From Semisulcospira habei (Eukaryota; Mollusca; Gastropoda; Semisulcospiridae), in contig BTPG01000003.1 of the NCBI GenBank assembly GCA_036245525.1, positions 143,340,678 to 143,404,677 on the forward strand: a stretch of DNA of 64,000 nt, read 5' to 3'. The translations under genes and the position numbers were made by a program. Shown in pieces: positions 10,332-23,041 of the stretch. Every line of letters begins with the position of its first letter. The stretch's first letter is position 1. The notes under the pieces are model-generated. The model was given only the letters and a program-made list of their open reading frames with translations, was not told the origin of the DNA and searched no databases.

Positions 10332-12470
10332 TCATACAAGCATGCTGCTACGGAGTTTAAAAGCATGACATACAAATCTTGCTAAATCGGCAATAGACTG
10401 CGGGTTGGTAGTGTCTAGGATACACAATTCTTTCTTTCTGAGTTCCACAAGGTCAAACTTACATAGGTATTTGGCACGCAGTTCATCATAGAATGGACAA
10501 TAAAACATAAAGTGAACTTCATCTTCCACAGCCTTGGCACACAATGGACACACTTTCGTTACAGCATTGGGAGTACTATATCTTTGTTTGTTACTTTGCA
10601 ATTCGGTTATGCCAAGTCTAAATTTAATGTATAGATTTTTGACATAGGTTGGCTTAACCAGTTCAAAATAATTTTCTTGGACAAGTGTATGTTTAAAACT
10701 ACGATACACAGTAAAACCTTCACTCTCAGAAAGCTTTGATGACCAGTTTTGTTTGGCACAATCAACCATCCTTTGTTTAAACTTGTTTATAAAAGCATTC
10801 CTGTTTCCAACACCTTGTGAAATCCATACATGACCAAACCCATTTCGGAAAAGCAAATTCTTTATCTTTGACACCCATGTTTCTTTCCCTTTATCGTCTA
10901 AATCCTTAAGCATATGATAAGCCATATTTGCAAATCTAGTAACAGGTAAAGCGCAGAGTCGAAGCCAGTAGGAAACACATCTTACTGACGCTAATACTGA
11001 CAGGGGATATCGACCAAGTTCACCATAAACCATCAGGTTCGGTGTGCGGAAGTTGACATTAAGAAAACGTTTACATGCAAATGTATGGACTCTTTCAATT
11101 TCGGCACACTCGTTTATACCCCAAATTTCTGAGGCATACAACAAAATTGGGACAACCTGTGCATCAAACAGCTTGAAAAAAACATCAGGACTAGCGCAGT
11201 TAAATTTCTTCAACATACAGAAAATATCGATTACACATTTTTTTTGCCTTAGTCACTAAGTCATCAACGGATGTGTTTAAACTCAAACGTGTGGTAAAGT
11301 TTAACCCAAGGTACTTATACATATTGACAACTTCTACCCTCGTTCCCCCGTAAATCCATTTTTCATATTTTGACAAATACCCACCATTTCGAAACACAAT
11401 TATTTTTGTCTTGTCTAGGTTAACAGACAAACCAAGCTTAGATGCTTCTTTGTATAAATTGTTCAGCTGAGTCTGAAGGCCATTGGGGGTTGATGAAAAC
11501 AAAGCAATGTCATCTGCAAACATCAACAAAAACAGTTCTGCTGCATCGGCTTTTAGTTGGAAACCATGTTTACCATTTTCAATAATGTACACAGCAAGCT
11601 CGTTAATCAAAAAGGAGAACAATGTCGGCGATGCTAAACGTCCTTGTTTTAAACCTTGGAAACACTCAAAAAACGCTGTACAATTCAGGCTGTCTCTAAC
11701 ACAAAATTTCACCGAGTCATACATTGCCTTCATAGCTGAAAGCATTTTGCCGCGCACTCCAGCCTTCAATAAAATATTCCAAAGCACACCTCTTTTAACA
11801 GTATCGAAAGCTTTGCGGAAGTCAACAAAAGCCACATAAACTTTCTTATTTTGTAGAAGTTGTTTTTGAACAATAGCATAAAGTGTAAATATATGGTCCA
11901 CAGTAGAGTAGGATTTCCTAAACCCGGCTTGTGTTTCAGACAGAATATTATGTTTCTCAGCCCAGTCTGTTAACCTTCTGTTCAAAATGTAGGTATACAG
12001 TTTACTAACACAGCTAATCAGAGCAATACCACGATAATTATCTGGATTGTTTACATCTCCTTTCTTGTGGAGCGGGAAAATAATAGCTTTAGACCATTCG
12101 CTTGGGAACAACCCTTTGTTGAATAGAGCATTAAAATACTTAGTGAGAAAGGAGATGATAGCTGGGTTGGTGACTTTAAGAACTTCATTTATAATTCCAT
12201 CAGGCCCGGGGGCCTTTCCTGCTTTGGCATGTTTTATAGCAGCAATAACTTCTGCTTCTTCTATGTTGATATCTAGGTCATGAAATAAGGCTTCATCAGA
12301 CTCAGAGTCTTCTGAAAAATATACATCATCATTATTCTCTTGCTGTGCTATGTTTTCATATAGAATGCTAGAGAAGTGATCAAACCACTGCTTCTTTGTT
12401 ATATTGTTTCTTAAACGACGTTTTCTTTTCCACTTCTTTATTTCCTTCCAAAATGCCTGAGAGTTATGTC
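10332..12470 (-). pseudogene. LINE reverse transcriptase with Cys/His C-terminus
   Basis: Read from 12470 downwards: KAGKAPGPDGI, PDNYRGIALIS, TQAGFRKSYSTVD, FVDFRKAFDTV (first Asp), GLKQGRLASPTLFS, LLMFADDIALF (FADD) and YKYLGLNF, which is a complete RT core. A frameshift in a T-rich run near 11220 moves the rest into another frame. That part carries DAQVVPILLYASEIWG and, near the end, CPLCAKAVEDEVHFMFYC, a CX2C...HX4C-type zinc-binding segment common at LINE C-termini. A stop (TAG) lies just upstream near 12475. In RLASPTLF an Arg replaces the usual Cys of QGCxxSP. Inactive copy. Confidence 0.8.
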
Positions 12471-12647
12471 TATACTAAAGAATTTTGTCAACAGCTTCCC
12501 TCTTAAAATTAACTTCTTTAGCTCTAAGTAATCTCTTGTATTGTTTTCTCTCATTAACAAACGTTGCTTTATTTTCCATGGTTTTATTTTTTGTGTATGT
12601 ACGTAAGGCTTTACGCGTTCGCATTTTTGCATTTCTGCATTCCTGGT

Positions 12648-12770
<123 letters not shown>

Positions 12771-12853
12771 GAAATGAAATGAAAATTTATTTTCCAAGGA
12801 TAAAAGAATAGGTGCGCAGACCTTTTTTCATTCTTGTCCTTGCTACAGGTTAC

Positions 12854-12955
<102 letters not shown>

Positions 12956-13129
12956 CATCTGGAGCACACCATTTAGGAAATGGAGGACATTGGAGCCACT
13001 GAAACCCAGAACAGCATACACGATGAAGAGACTTACTAAACACCGACAGCACTGGAGACTACAAGAGCAGACCAAGAACCGTCAGAAATGCCCAAGTCTC
13101 AACTGCCAACTGAAGGTCCTGCAAAGGGT

Positions 13130-13690
13130 TAAAACTGACGTCCTGGAACCAAGCCCAAAGATGTGTGAAGAGCTCCCTTCAGATACCTGGACATCTCGAA
13201 ACAGCCTTCTAGACAACATAAACGATGTTCCATGACTCTTTGCCAAAGGTCGCGGCACTTCACAAAGCCATCGCGCTGGAGATTATGCACAAGCGCTACC
13301 CTCACAGCAGCTGTGCTCACATCTACACAGGCGGGTCCGCACAAGAATGAGGAATGAAGGAAGTGGTGTGTACATCTGTTGTTCAGACCGCACTACTACC
13401 TCCCTCTCCTTACCAGCTGGCGACAGCAGCTCCAACTATCGTACAGATCAGCAGATGCTCAACACAGCAGCAGAGCACTAGCTAGGGTAAGGCAGCAGCT
13501 TGATTCACTGATCTCCGCACGAGGAAGCTTCAAGATAGACTGGATGCCCTGTCCACAAAATAGTGCTGCAGTGGATTCCAGTGCATTCTGGAGTAGCTGG
13601 GAATGGAGAGGCTGACAGCCTGGCCAAAGCAGGCGCTAGACTACCTCAAGATCACAACCTCCTGTAAAGAAACCAAGACACTACAGCAAC
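13130..13690 (+). pseudogene. decayed retrotransposon RNase H fragment
   Basis: Several frames are needed to read it. Near 13325-13340 the plus strand gives an H-I-Y-T-G-G-S-A-like start of an RNase H domain, and near 13565-13640 it gives LQWIPVHSGVAGNGEADSLA, the HSGVxGNExAD-type end of RNase H found in jockey- and I-like LINEs. Stops and frameshifts between them show a dead fragment. No RT motifs are recognisable upstream; the GA array at 12856-12949 cuts in. Confidence 0.6.
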
Positions 13691-14470
13691 AAAGTGATTG
13701 GCAACAGCAGAACGGCGGATGCAGCCCATGGGCAGACGACATCAACAAGCTGAACAGTGATAGCCAGGCCACCATCTTTCATCTACTCACTGATCACTCT
13801 GGACTCACCTAGTGAGACCGGTCGTAGGCGGCAAAAACTTAAACCTACTCAGCAGGTCCAATATCTGTTTGGGAATATTTTTAGCATCCCCCCTTGGGGG
13901 GAGGTCTGGATATTCTCCAGCGGATGGCGGGGCGCCTGGAGGTAGTCCCTACTGCTTTATGTAGGAGGTGTTTAGTGGAAGGCTGAAAATTATAGGTCTG
14001 TCACTACTTCTCTCCCATTACCCTTTCCTTTCTAGAACTAGTGAGCGATGCAGTCACACAAAGGACAGCTGATGTCCTGATGACACAATGCAAGCTTACC
14101 AGCCTGGAATTCCATGGCATTAGCACAGCATTCTCAGGATTTGAATGAAAAATTCCGGCCCTTGGAGCTAATCTGATTGAGTGCATTTTTTTTTATTTTT
14201 TTTTTTTTTTTTGTCTTTAGGCGACGCCTTGTTAAAAGTAAAGAATAATTGTACCACAAAATTGCCTAGGTGTTGCCTTTTCAAAATTAGTCTGTTTTCT
14301 TCCACTGCAACACCTCATGAAGCTTTAGTGATGCAATCCGCGCTGTACTGGTGGTGCTACCAGTAAATTCTGGAGGCGGCTTCTAGTCCACACACCCTTT
14401 CGCTTTCTATCCCTCCTCCCCCTCCACCTTTTTCGCCATTCTCAGTACCACCCCACCAGTGCACTCCCCT
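13690..14470. other. no recognisable feature
   Basis: It holds a poly-T run at 14186-14211 and otherwise ordinary sequence. No ORF with family-like motifs and no clear inverted repeats. The first part may be the 3' end of the RNase H-bearing relic. Confidence 0.4.
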
Positions 14471-14472
14471 GC

Positions 14473-14687
14473 TTAACCCATTTAAACCCAAACCCCCAAC
14501 AGCAGGATATGGATTGACCATGATAATTCAAAGCTAGTGCCACATTAGCTTGAAACCTGAAGGCGCCAAGCTAATCTGGCACTACACTTGAATTATCATG
14601 GTCGATCCATCTCCTGCAACTGGTACATAGTTGTTGGGTAACAGGCCCAAAATTTGGGAAATGCGGCCGTGGGGTCAAATGAGTTAA
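14473..14687. mobile_element. TTAA-flanked palindromic MITE, family B
   Basis: It starts TTAACCCATTTAAACCC and ends TCAAATGAGTTAA. The core words ATTGACCATGATAATTCAA and GCCAAGCTAATCTGGCAC match the family B copy at 2131-2346. The inner arm is partly lost. Confidence 0.65.
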
Positions 14688-14828
14688 TTTCCGAAAACAA
14701 AATAGCTTATGAACTGAATCAGTAACGAGTAAGCACAGAAGCACGATGTGTCGGGGTGACTGCAAAATCACACGGCACCAGCACACACATTTGTTTTATA
14801 CATATGGCCAAAGGATCAAGGATAAGTC

Positions 14829-14949
14829 TGCCCTGTGAAGAGCAAAAGGCAGTAAGTGTGTTTTGTGAAAAGCGAGAGGTTCATTGCGATACAATGAAAA
14901 GCTCGCTTTTCACAAACATGTAATTGAGTCCTTTGCCTTTACACAGGGC
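14829..14949. repeat. hairpin family E
   Basis: The inner arms GTGTTTTGTGAAAAGCGAG and CTCGCTTTTCACAAACATG flank a short loop. The outer arms GCCCTGTGAAGAGC and TTTACACAGGGC are also inverted. Part of the inner hairpin (ATACAATGAAAA, CTCGC, CACAAACATG) recurs at about 22980-23046 inside the Tx1-like LINE. Confidence 0.55.
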
Positions 14950-15470
14950 CAATGCGTGCGCTCTTTTTTTCTTTTTCTTTTTTTTTTCCCTCTCTACACG
15001 TTCACTTTGCGTGCTTTACGACAAGTACACGTGTTACCGGGACGACCTGGGGTGCGGTTTTGTAAGCGTCCTTTTTTTTTTTTTTTTTTTTTTTTTGTGA
15101 AATCAAGGCACAGGAGCCGCACAGGTGTTACGCCCCAGGCTGTGCAGCGCCCCAGCTCGTGCACAAATGGTCTTCCGATCTCGAATTAATCACGTGACCA
15201 ATCGAACACCTTGGGGTGTCCGATGTGCAGATTTACAATGGCCGACGGCGAAATGAGTCTGAAAGTCTGATGAAACTGATAATACTAAAAATAATGAAAT
15301 CTAGTTGTTATTAATTCACCAAAACACTGAAAGGGGACCAATCACCAAGGGAAAAGCCACTGTTACGAGACTATTCGAGACCAGAAATGTTCAGTCTGGG
15401 GCGTAGCACAGCTGGGGTGTAGCAACGCACGAGGTCACATAGTGAAAACCGCGGCAGCGGATCTTCTGTA
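14950..15470. other. intergenic, T-rich runs, no gene seen
   Basis: Contains poly-T runs at 14965-14988 and 15072-15096. No motif-bearing ORF. The second run could be the reversed poly(A) tail of an unidentified retroposon. Confidence 0.35.
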
Positions 15471-15477
15471 GTGAATA

Positions 15478-15565
15478 ATAATAATAATAACAATAATAAT
15501 AATAATAATACATGGTATTTATATAGCGCATTTCTCATATTTATAATATAACTCAAATAGTCGCC
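15478..15565 (-). repeat. ATT microsatellite and SINE-like tail
   Basis: On the minus strand the sequence reads GAAATGCGCTATATAAATACC and then a (TAT)n array. The word GCGCTATATAAAT before a trinucleotide tail is the 3' end of SINEs common in molluscs and other invertebrates (from memory). A plus-strand example is at 17535-17610. Confidence 0.5.
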
Positions 15566-15581
15566 AGTAACAAAAGGCGCC

Positions 15582-15690
15582 TGCCCAGTGCGCAAAGACC
15601 ATCGGGCCGACGTCGGCAGCCGTTGGCCAGCACACAACTGTACGCGGACCTACGGTGGCCGACGTCAGCACGATGGCCTTTTTTCATTGC
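15582..15690. repeat. family C hairpin
   Basis: The outer arms CCCAGTGCGCAAAGACCATC and GATGGCCTTTTTTCATTG and the inner words GCCGACGTCGGC and GGCCGACGTC pair as inverted repeats, as in the copy at 48487-48584. Confidence 0.55.
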
Positions 15691-15858
15691 CGGGGTGTTT
15701 CGTTGGTGCTGTATAGCAGCCTGCAACGATCAGGGGCGGATCAGTTACCAATGTTTGTTAGGGACCTTCAACCTGACACAAAAGGACTCCCCGACGATAG
15801 ACCTTGCAACCAGTGGCCGAAAAAAAATCAAACAACGGGGGAGGGGGGAGGGAGAGGC

Positions 15859-15861
<3 letters not shown>

Positions 15862-15940
<79 letters not shown>
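15862..15940. repeat. GA microsatellite
   Basis: (GA)n array with one GC interruption. Confidence 0.95.
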
Positions 15941-16029
15941 AGGCGCGTGTGTGTGAAGATTCTCACCCCTCGCAAAAATATCAAACAACAGACGAGGAGG
16001 TAGAGGTAGGTGGGGGGAGGGGGAGTGGA

Positions 16030-16035
<6 letters not shown>

Positions 16036-16118
<83 letters not shown>
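16036..16118. repeat. GT microsatellite
   Basis: Uninterrupted (GT)n array. Confidence 0.95.
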
Positions 16119-16121
<3 letters not shown>

Positions 16122-16672
16122 ACTCGCCAAAATATCAAACGGGGAGAGGGTGGTTGAGGTTTAAACACCCAAAAAAGGGACTTTGTAATAGCATTTTACA
16201 GAATTTTTCTGGGGAGAGTGAGGGGGGGGGGGTGTCCGGAACCGCTGGAACTCTGTCCCGTATGCCCCCACCACAAGATCCGCCCTTGACGGTTCTTCTC
16301 GTCAGCGAAATGTCACGCACTTGGTACAACTGAATATCGGCTGTTTTTTCAATGAGCATGTACTGGCTTCACTCAAAGAAACCGTTGTATTACGCCGGCC
16401 ACACATGACAGGCGTCTTTGCCGTTTCCCACAAAAGACAACCATTTTGGAGAAGACGTTATTGAGGGCTGTCATACGTTTGAAAGGCTACAGGTTCAAGA
16501 GTTCTTACTAGTAGTTACTACACAAGAAAGTTCCCCGCCAAAGATATTATTTGGGGAGAGAAGAAAGAATCCCACGTCTGTAGGTGTGTTGTCAGTGGAG
16601 ATTTAGGGCACTTGAGTCAACAGCCTCGTGCGAACCGCATTCGCCTGGAATTTCTCTCTAAGGTATTGTTTC
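16119..16672. other. no recognisable feature
   Basis: Poly-G run at 16222-16231. No ORF with recognisable motifs, and no clear palindrome or repeat shared with other parts of the window. Confidence 0.35.
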
Positions 16673-16884
16673 TAACTCATTCTGCCCGCGACACACCACA
16701 GCATGGCTCGACCATGTTAGTTCAAGGTTGGTAGCAGAATAGTTTGGCGCTTATAGGCGCTAAGCTATTCTGCCAACACCCTTGAACTATCATGGTCGAT
16801 CTGTCTCCTGAATTGTAATGCAGTGCTCAGAGGATAACCCCAATAATTATGTGGGTATTTCGTACCTCGGGCAAAATAAGTTAA
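16673..16884. mobile_element. TTAA-flanked palindromic MITE, family A
   Basis: The ends TAACTCATTCTGCCCGCG and CGGGCAAAATAAGTTAA are inverted. The palindromic core (AGAATAGTTTGGCGCTTATAGGCGC and partner) and the unpaired right arm (GAATTGTAATGCAGTGCTCAG) match the copy at 2725-2939. Confidence 0.7.
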
Positions 16885-17246
16885 TGTAACACATTTTCAG
16901 TCATTCTTTTGTATGAAATTGGTAATAGGGGTGATTGAAAGTCAGACACTTTTAGTTTTACGCAAATTCAGTGCGTGCAAATTACTAAATGCCATTATAC
17001 ATTATGTGTTTATATCAGTCCATCGGCGTACTGGTTGCCTGTATCTCAAAAAATTGTGTACAATGTTTGTGTCATTTGTTACAATGCTATTACCGGTTCT
17101 GCTTCCCCCATATTTGTCTGACCTGGTTCATATTTGCACGCTTTTCTGCATCAGACACTCGTATTTTCAGTGTTCCTAGGCAAAAGAAATCTAGACAGGG
17201 CCAGCGTGCTTTTTGTTTTATTTTGGTCCAGTCACCTGCAAGAACT

Positions 17247-17292
17247 CCCCCCCCCCCACCCCCCCCCCCCACACCCCCCCCCCCCCCCCCCC
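17247..17292. repeat. poly-C tract
   Basis: Nearly pure C run with a few A interruptions. Confidence 0.95.
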
Positions 17293-17610
17293 GGTCAGAC
17301 ATGCTCCAACTCTGATTTGAAATCGCTGCTCAAGACCTATCTTTTTCTTATGCGTATTGTTAGGACGCATTTTCAATGCGTTATCAATCTTTGGCAGTAA
17401 CTGTTCTTGTAACGGTGTGTGTCTGTGCAGTGAGCTGTTACGTGTCACTTTAGTTGTAACATTTATTGTAGCTTTTACATTCTGGTACTTTTTTCTATGC
17501 TTTTTTTAATTGTTTTGTTGTTGTTGTTGTTTATCTTGTAAAGCGCTTAGAGCATCATTAATCTGGAGGTTAAGCGCTATATAAATGTACATTATCATCA
17601 TCATCATTTT
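17293..17610 (+). repeat. LINE/SINE 3' relic ending in ATC repeats
   Basis: A short frame reads NSDLKSLLKTYLFL, like the C-terminal end of some CR1-like RT proteins. It is followed by TTGTAAAGCGCTTAGAG and then AAGCGCTATATAAATGTACA with a (TCA)n tail. The GCGCTATATAAAT word is a common SINE 3' tail. The parts are too decayed to assign to one element. Confidence 0.45.
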
Positions 17611-18724
17611 GCCATCTATTGATAGGTATCGGCAACCTGACGTTCTGCGCGGGTCTAACGCGCTGAGAGTACGATTTTTACCTTTATTTCAACACGCTCT
17701 GAATGCAAATAATGTGACTTTGAAAGACAACTTTTTAAATGGAGATAAAGTTTGTCTTCTCCTCTTTCCAAAGATGTCATTAGTTTTGTTCTTAGTGCAC
17801 TAAGTCATTAACGCCATTGTGTGGAAGACAGTGAGTGTCGAACCTTTTTTTTTTTTTTTTGTCGCGTGGCGTGCTTGTTTGCACGGCAGATCGCTAACGT
17901 GCAATTTATGTTGAAAACACAATAGGATTGTCTAAATTGCATTGATCTGCATGGATCAGTATGCAAAGAAAGCACCTTTCATAAACGAAGAGTATACCAT
18001 GTTAAGCTTTATCTGGCCACAGAACATTTCAGAAATGCAGTCACAGACAAACTATAACTGCTTTTCGCACATTACTTGACCTTTGTGATCTTGAGCTGCC
18101 AGATGTCAACCAGACTGGAACATACAGAAATGCTTTTGAAGCTCCAGGCTGAATTAGTATGCATGTCAGGAGATGAAAATATGCAGTCCCAAATTTTGAC
18201 ATACATTGACCACTTTTTCAAGCATTGGATGACCTCCAGTGACCTTGATCATAGTAAAATGTTATCAGAGCTTGCCTTGGAAGAATAATGTTGCGTTTCA
18301 CTGAAAAGCATTCATGATAGGCTTCCAAATAATTGCTAAAATCATGAAGAAAACTTATATTTTATTATATATTTTGACCTTGTGTGACCTTGACCTTCAG
18401 ATAAGTCACACAAACACTCACGTTCTTAGAGCTCTTCTTTTATACTTTAGTAGGGCCAAGTTTGAAGTTGGAGGATTAAGTAGTCTAGGAGATATCTTTT
18501 GAAGATTGAAACCCAACGTTCAAACTAAAAGGACGATGGTTTATTTTTAAAAAATTCGGCGTTTTTAACGGCCTGCCACAGGATGTGTGTTTGTAGTACA
18601 AGCCCAGAAAAAAATAGGCACAATCTAAGCAGAGGTCGGAACGTGTGTACCTAGTTTGGAATCTGTGCGGCTTATAGGAGCCTAAAGTTGCCTTTTCCCC
18701 CAATTTAACGATTCTGGGTCAAAA
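17611..18724. other. no recognisable gene
   Basis: AT-rich sequence with a poly-T run at 17847-17861 and TGACCTTG words at 18078-18085 and 18375-18394. I find no motif-bearing ORF on either strand. This is the left flank of the nested insertions. Confidence 0.4.
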
Positions 18725-18792
18725 CGTGGACAGTTTAAAGGGCGCGTTTTGCGCTATATCTCGAGAACGGTTTATCGAATCATCATAATTCT
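18725..18792. repeat. 68-bp direct repeat, left copy (LINE target duplication)
   Basis: Identical by eye to 47746-47813 (begins CGTGGACAGTTTAAAGG, ends CATCATAATTCT). The two copies bracket the Tx1-like LINE: the left copy is next to the reversed poly(A) and the right copy is next to the LINE 5' end. Most likely a target-site duplication, although unusually long. Confidence 0.75.
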
Positions 18793-19147
18793 CTTTTTTT
18801 CTTTTTTTTTTTTTTAATTTTTATTATTAATCAAAGTAGCCAATACAATGAAGTGTTTGTGTTCGAATCTAAATGGACATAAGTTACAAGATGGACAATG
18901 ATTTAGCTGTCTTACCGTTACTGCTAAGTGGGAAAGTGTGTATGTGTGTGTGTGCTCTTGCTTGTCTGCTTGATTGCCGTGGGTATCTGTTCTGATCTTT
19001 TAGTGCATGTTTGTGTTTTGGTTCATACATTAAAATATTCAGAGATGACATTCAATATTCAAATAAAATCAAATTAGGGAGTACAACTATACACAGTAAG
19101 AGTGAGGCCTTACAGATTACATTTTGTTACATACTCTACTCATTGTA

Positions 19148-22100
19148 TTAAGCATGTGTCATTTTCCGGACGAGCAAATCCTGCTCCAACATGCATACTA
19201 TATCTATCTTCTTACCATATCTATATTTACCAACACACATTTTGGCCACAAGTATAATATGGTTGATAACTTTCACGTCCCTATTCTGCATGTTATCCAC
19301 TTCAAAGCCAAATAACACATCTTTTGCAGTTAACTGAAGAGCGATAGAAGTTAGTTTTTGAATATGTTTTGTTGCGCTTTCCCAGAGTTTACGAATTTTA
19401 TTACATGACCAAAAGAAATGTTCTATGTAATCTTTGTCATCACAAAAGTCGCATTTCTCAGATGTCTTAATGCCCATCTTATGCAGAAGAATATTTGTAG
19501 GATATATATTATGAAGTATTTTCCAGTGTAGTAATCGCAGCCTTGTTTCTTTTACACATTTTTCCGCTACGGACCAGTGTGCATTTGACAGAGTAACACC
19601 ACACTTTCTCTGCCAAAAGGACAATGCTCTAGGCACCGCTGTACTTGCCGTTACTAGAGATAAACGGATAGCACGGGGTGCATACCGCAAAGCCTCCATA
19701 TAGTTGCGTGGTACAAAAAATGCGTCAGGCTCCTCGCGAGCCATACGTGCCCTAAGGGCCGTACACAAAGCATTATAATCAAATAGCCGGCAAGGCTTGT
19801 TGCCGACCATTTGACAAATTTGAAGAAAAGATATGATATTACCATCAGACAAGACATCGTCTACAAAGCAAACACCAGCACGCACCCAGTCTCTAAAGAA
19901 CAAACTCTTATGCTTATACATAATTTCAGAATTGTTCCACAAACATTGGTTTTTAAGCTGAAGGGGGAAATCATCTTTCGGTAAAATGGTAGTCTTATTA
20001 TCACACCATATTGTCAATACTTCCCTCCAAAAAACACTTTTAATCAACCGCAGGCCCGCAAAATGCTTGGCTGCTACATTAGAATGAAAACATGCATATT
20101 CTTTGCCCAAAGCAGCGGACAATGCACGGGGAATAATTTTCCATTTTTCATAGCCGTTATGTTGAATTCTTAGTGCCCATGACAACAAATATGAAGCTTG
20201 CATATCATGGACATTAATCATCTTCAGACCAGCATTCTCTGTACCGTAACACATGATACTTCTTTTAACCTTTTCAAAGGCCCGAGTATTGGTACTTCTC
20301 TTTTTCCAGATAAATCTGAACAACAGTGTATTAAGCTTATTCAGCATGTCTCTCGGGGCAGACAAGTGATTGTAATACATATATGTAAACTGCGACAATA
20401 AAAGTGATTTAACAATACATATTTTCCCTGCGATACTAAGATTTCTTTTGGACCATGCTGATATAGTTCTTCGTACTTTATCCAGTCTGTGTAACCAGTT
20501 GTCATCTATACTCGAGGCAGGCATGTCACTGCCAAAAACAATTCCCAAAATTTTCAGACGTTTTTACCAAGTAATGCCGTATGTTTTTTCATGACAGTCT
20601 TTCAAAGAGCCAAGCCACATGGCCTCAGTTTTCTTTCTGTTCATTTGCAAACCTGAAAACTTTGAAAACTGCTGAATTAACTCCAGGACCCTTTCAAGAT
20701 CTGTTTTGTTTTTCAGAAATAAGCTTATATCGTCTGCATACATTGCTAATTTGAGTAAACTAATATCTTCTGAAGTGTGTGTAATAGTTGGGAGACACAG
20801 ACCCTGCACAGACGGGTCTGCGCGGATTTTGATGGCTAATAACTCTATGGCTAGAACGAAGGCCATCGGAGAAAAAGGACACCCCTGCCTTATTCCTGAC
20901 CTGACTTTAAAACACTGAGACATCCATCCCATGTAGTTTAAACAGCTTTCTGTATTACTGGTCAAGACATTCACCCATCTGACAAAGTTTTCCCCAAAAC
21001 CAAACCTTTGAAATGCCCAAATCATATATTCTTTTGATACAGAGTCAAATGCTTGCTTGTAGTCTAGCGCAAGTAATATTCCTGGTTTATTTTCTATGTT
21101 TAGATTGTCTATAGTGTCATCAATAAGTCTGATAACATCACTGATTTTCCTGCCCTTGATGAAACCAACTTGATCCTCGTGAACTAAGCTACTTATGACT
21201 GTAGATAACCGGAGAGCTAGACATTTAGCGAGTATTTTGTAGTCAGTATTTGTCAAAGAGATCGGGCGCCAGTTATTTAAATCTTCTCTAGGCAGCCCTT
21301 TCCCTTTGTGTATTAATGTAATTACAGCACGCCTTTGAAGCACAGACATCTCCCCACGCTCAAAAGCTGCATTGAACGAGTCTAGATCAATGTTTTTAAC
21401 TTTTATCCAAAAGAATTTGTAAAAAGATGCGTGAGACCATCAAGTCCGGGAGCAGAGCCATTTTTCATTTTTTTCAATGTGTGTGCGAGTTCATCCACAG
21501 CAATGTGGTCCTCTAGCCCTGTCTTCTGGTCCTCTGTTAACTGAGGAACTTCTACATTAATAAAAGCATTTGCTTCATTTTCTTTTAATTGAACGATCTT
21601 GCCATATTTGTTACTAAAATAGTTAAATTGCTCCAACAGGATTTCTTCCTGTGAATACACCATACGCCCATCTAGCAAACTTAGCTTGTCCATTATCTTA
21701 GCATTTGCCTGTGTTCTTTCCAGCCCGAGAAAGTACCGAGTACACTTTTCGCCTTCTTCAATAAATTTAGCACGTGCTCTGGTCTGGGCGCCTCGCGCTG
21801 TGTATATCGTGTGTATATCTAATTCGTGCTTGATGTGCTCTCTCTGCTTACATAGAACAACATTATTAGGATCAAGCGAGAGACGCTTTTCAGTACTGTT
21901 AAGGCATTCTTCCAATACCAATTGTGTACTCCGTTGAGAAGTTCTTTTCCCTTTACTGTATGACATAATTAATTCTTTTAATTCGACTTTACACAAATCC
22001 CACCTTGTCTGTGCATCAATGTAATTATACTTAGTTGTAAAATCATCCAAAAAAGTATTCACCAACTCCACCAGGTTTTTATCATATAGCAGACCGTCGT

Positions 22101-22846
22101 TAAATTTCCAATAGGAAGGGCCTCGTTGCGTGTGTGATACCTTATAGTTCAAAACCACCGACCTGTGGTCTGACTGAGGAACAGACACAATGTCACATGT
22201 AAAAATACAGTTCAGTGTACTGTCTGAACATAACATATAGTCCAGTCGTCTGGCAATATAGGGATTGTGCTTACACCACGTATACTCACAAATTAGACCA
22301 TTAAAAACTCTCCATACATCTGTAAGATTAAAGTCTGACAAAAGATTATTAAAACGCTCCACATCTGGCACCGGGTGTTTCTCGCTACTGATGTCTAATT
22401 TGTTATCAAGAACACAATTAAAGTCACCACATACAATCAGCTGATCCGTGTCAGCACGGTTCAGTAAATTATATAAACAATCAAAAAACAGTTGCTTTTC
22501 GGATGAAATGGTAGGAGCGTATACATTCACAACTAACATTGTTTTATCTTCCCAAACAATATCTACAGCTAGAATTCTATCTGAACAGTAGACACATTTA
22601 ATTTTCACAGGAAACCTTTTTGTTAATTAAAATAATCTGCCCCATGCTGTGACAAGAGCCGGCTGCACAAAACAGCTTACCTCCCCATTCCCTTTCCCAG
22701 TTTTCTTGTTCCCCATTAATCACATATGATTCCTGGACACATATCACATCATACGAATTTCGTTTTAATCTATTGAAAAAAGCTTTTCTTTTATTATCAT
22801 TTCTCAAGCCGTGGGCGTTCATAGTAACGATATTAAGTTTATCCAT
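19148..22846 (-). pseudogene. ORF2: LINE ORF2: APE endonuclease and reverse transcriptase
   Basis: Starts at the ATG at 22846 (MDKLNIVTMNAHGLRND). Endonuclease motifs: VICVQESYV, LIVCGDFNCVLD, RRLDYMLCSD and PQSDHRSV. RT motifs: WRPISLTNTDYKILAK, VGFIKGRKISDV, LLALDYKQAFDSVS (first Asp), GIRQGCPFSP and AMYADDISLF (YADD). The C-terminus has CDFCDDKDYIEHFFWSC, a CX2CX7HX4C segment typical of L1-like ORF2. Frameshifts lie near 22600 (between early endonuclease motifs), near 21415 (before the RT) and near 20555 (after the RT core). No internal stops occur within the segments, so the copy is dead but not ancient. It makes the target nick and copies the element RNA in active relatives. Confidence 0.88.
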
Positions 22847-23041
22847 TCACTAAAGCAATATTTTCATATTTACATGTAGTAGCATAGGTAGAGACGCTGT
22901 TCATTCTCATAGTCCGAGGGCATGGCCGAATCGTCAACACAAGCCACAAACTGAGCACAATCTGACAAGAGACAGCGAGTCCACCTCCGTGGAAAGCGAG
23001 ACCCACATCATAATACAATGAAAATCTCGCCCTCCACAAAC
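22847..23041 (-). other. LINE spacer between ORF1 and ORF2 (left remnant)
   Basis: Upstream of ORF2 on the minus strand. It contains ATACAATGAAAATCTCGC and CACAAACATG, which resemble the hairpin at 14829-14949. It ends at the ATGCA where the Gypsy element entered; the rest of the spacer is at 46306-46347. Confidence 0.5.

Larger units (their letters stand above)
10055..12640 (-). mobile_element. minus-strand non-LTR retrotransposon, 5' part lost
   Basis: RT and C-terminal regions are readable on the minus strand. After the stop near 10332 a 3' UTR runs to about 10055, where the minus strand reads GAACAATAAACTGTCTGAG then GTCTGAGTCTG, a short tandem tail like those of LINEs without poly(A). 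The 5' side is cut by the GA microsatellite at 12651-12767 and no endonuclease domain is seen. Clade uncertain. Confidence 0.75.

Noticed and set aside
13379..13945. Three overlapping plus-strand ORFs as host genes
   Set aside because: They are frame fragments of a decayed RNase H-bearing retrotransposon and its flank.
18375..18400. Nuclear-receptor-like TGACCTTGACCTT site
   Set aside because: There is no nearby gene, and TGACCTTG words are frequent in this AT-rich flank.
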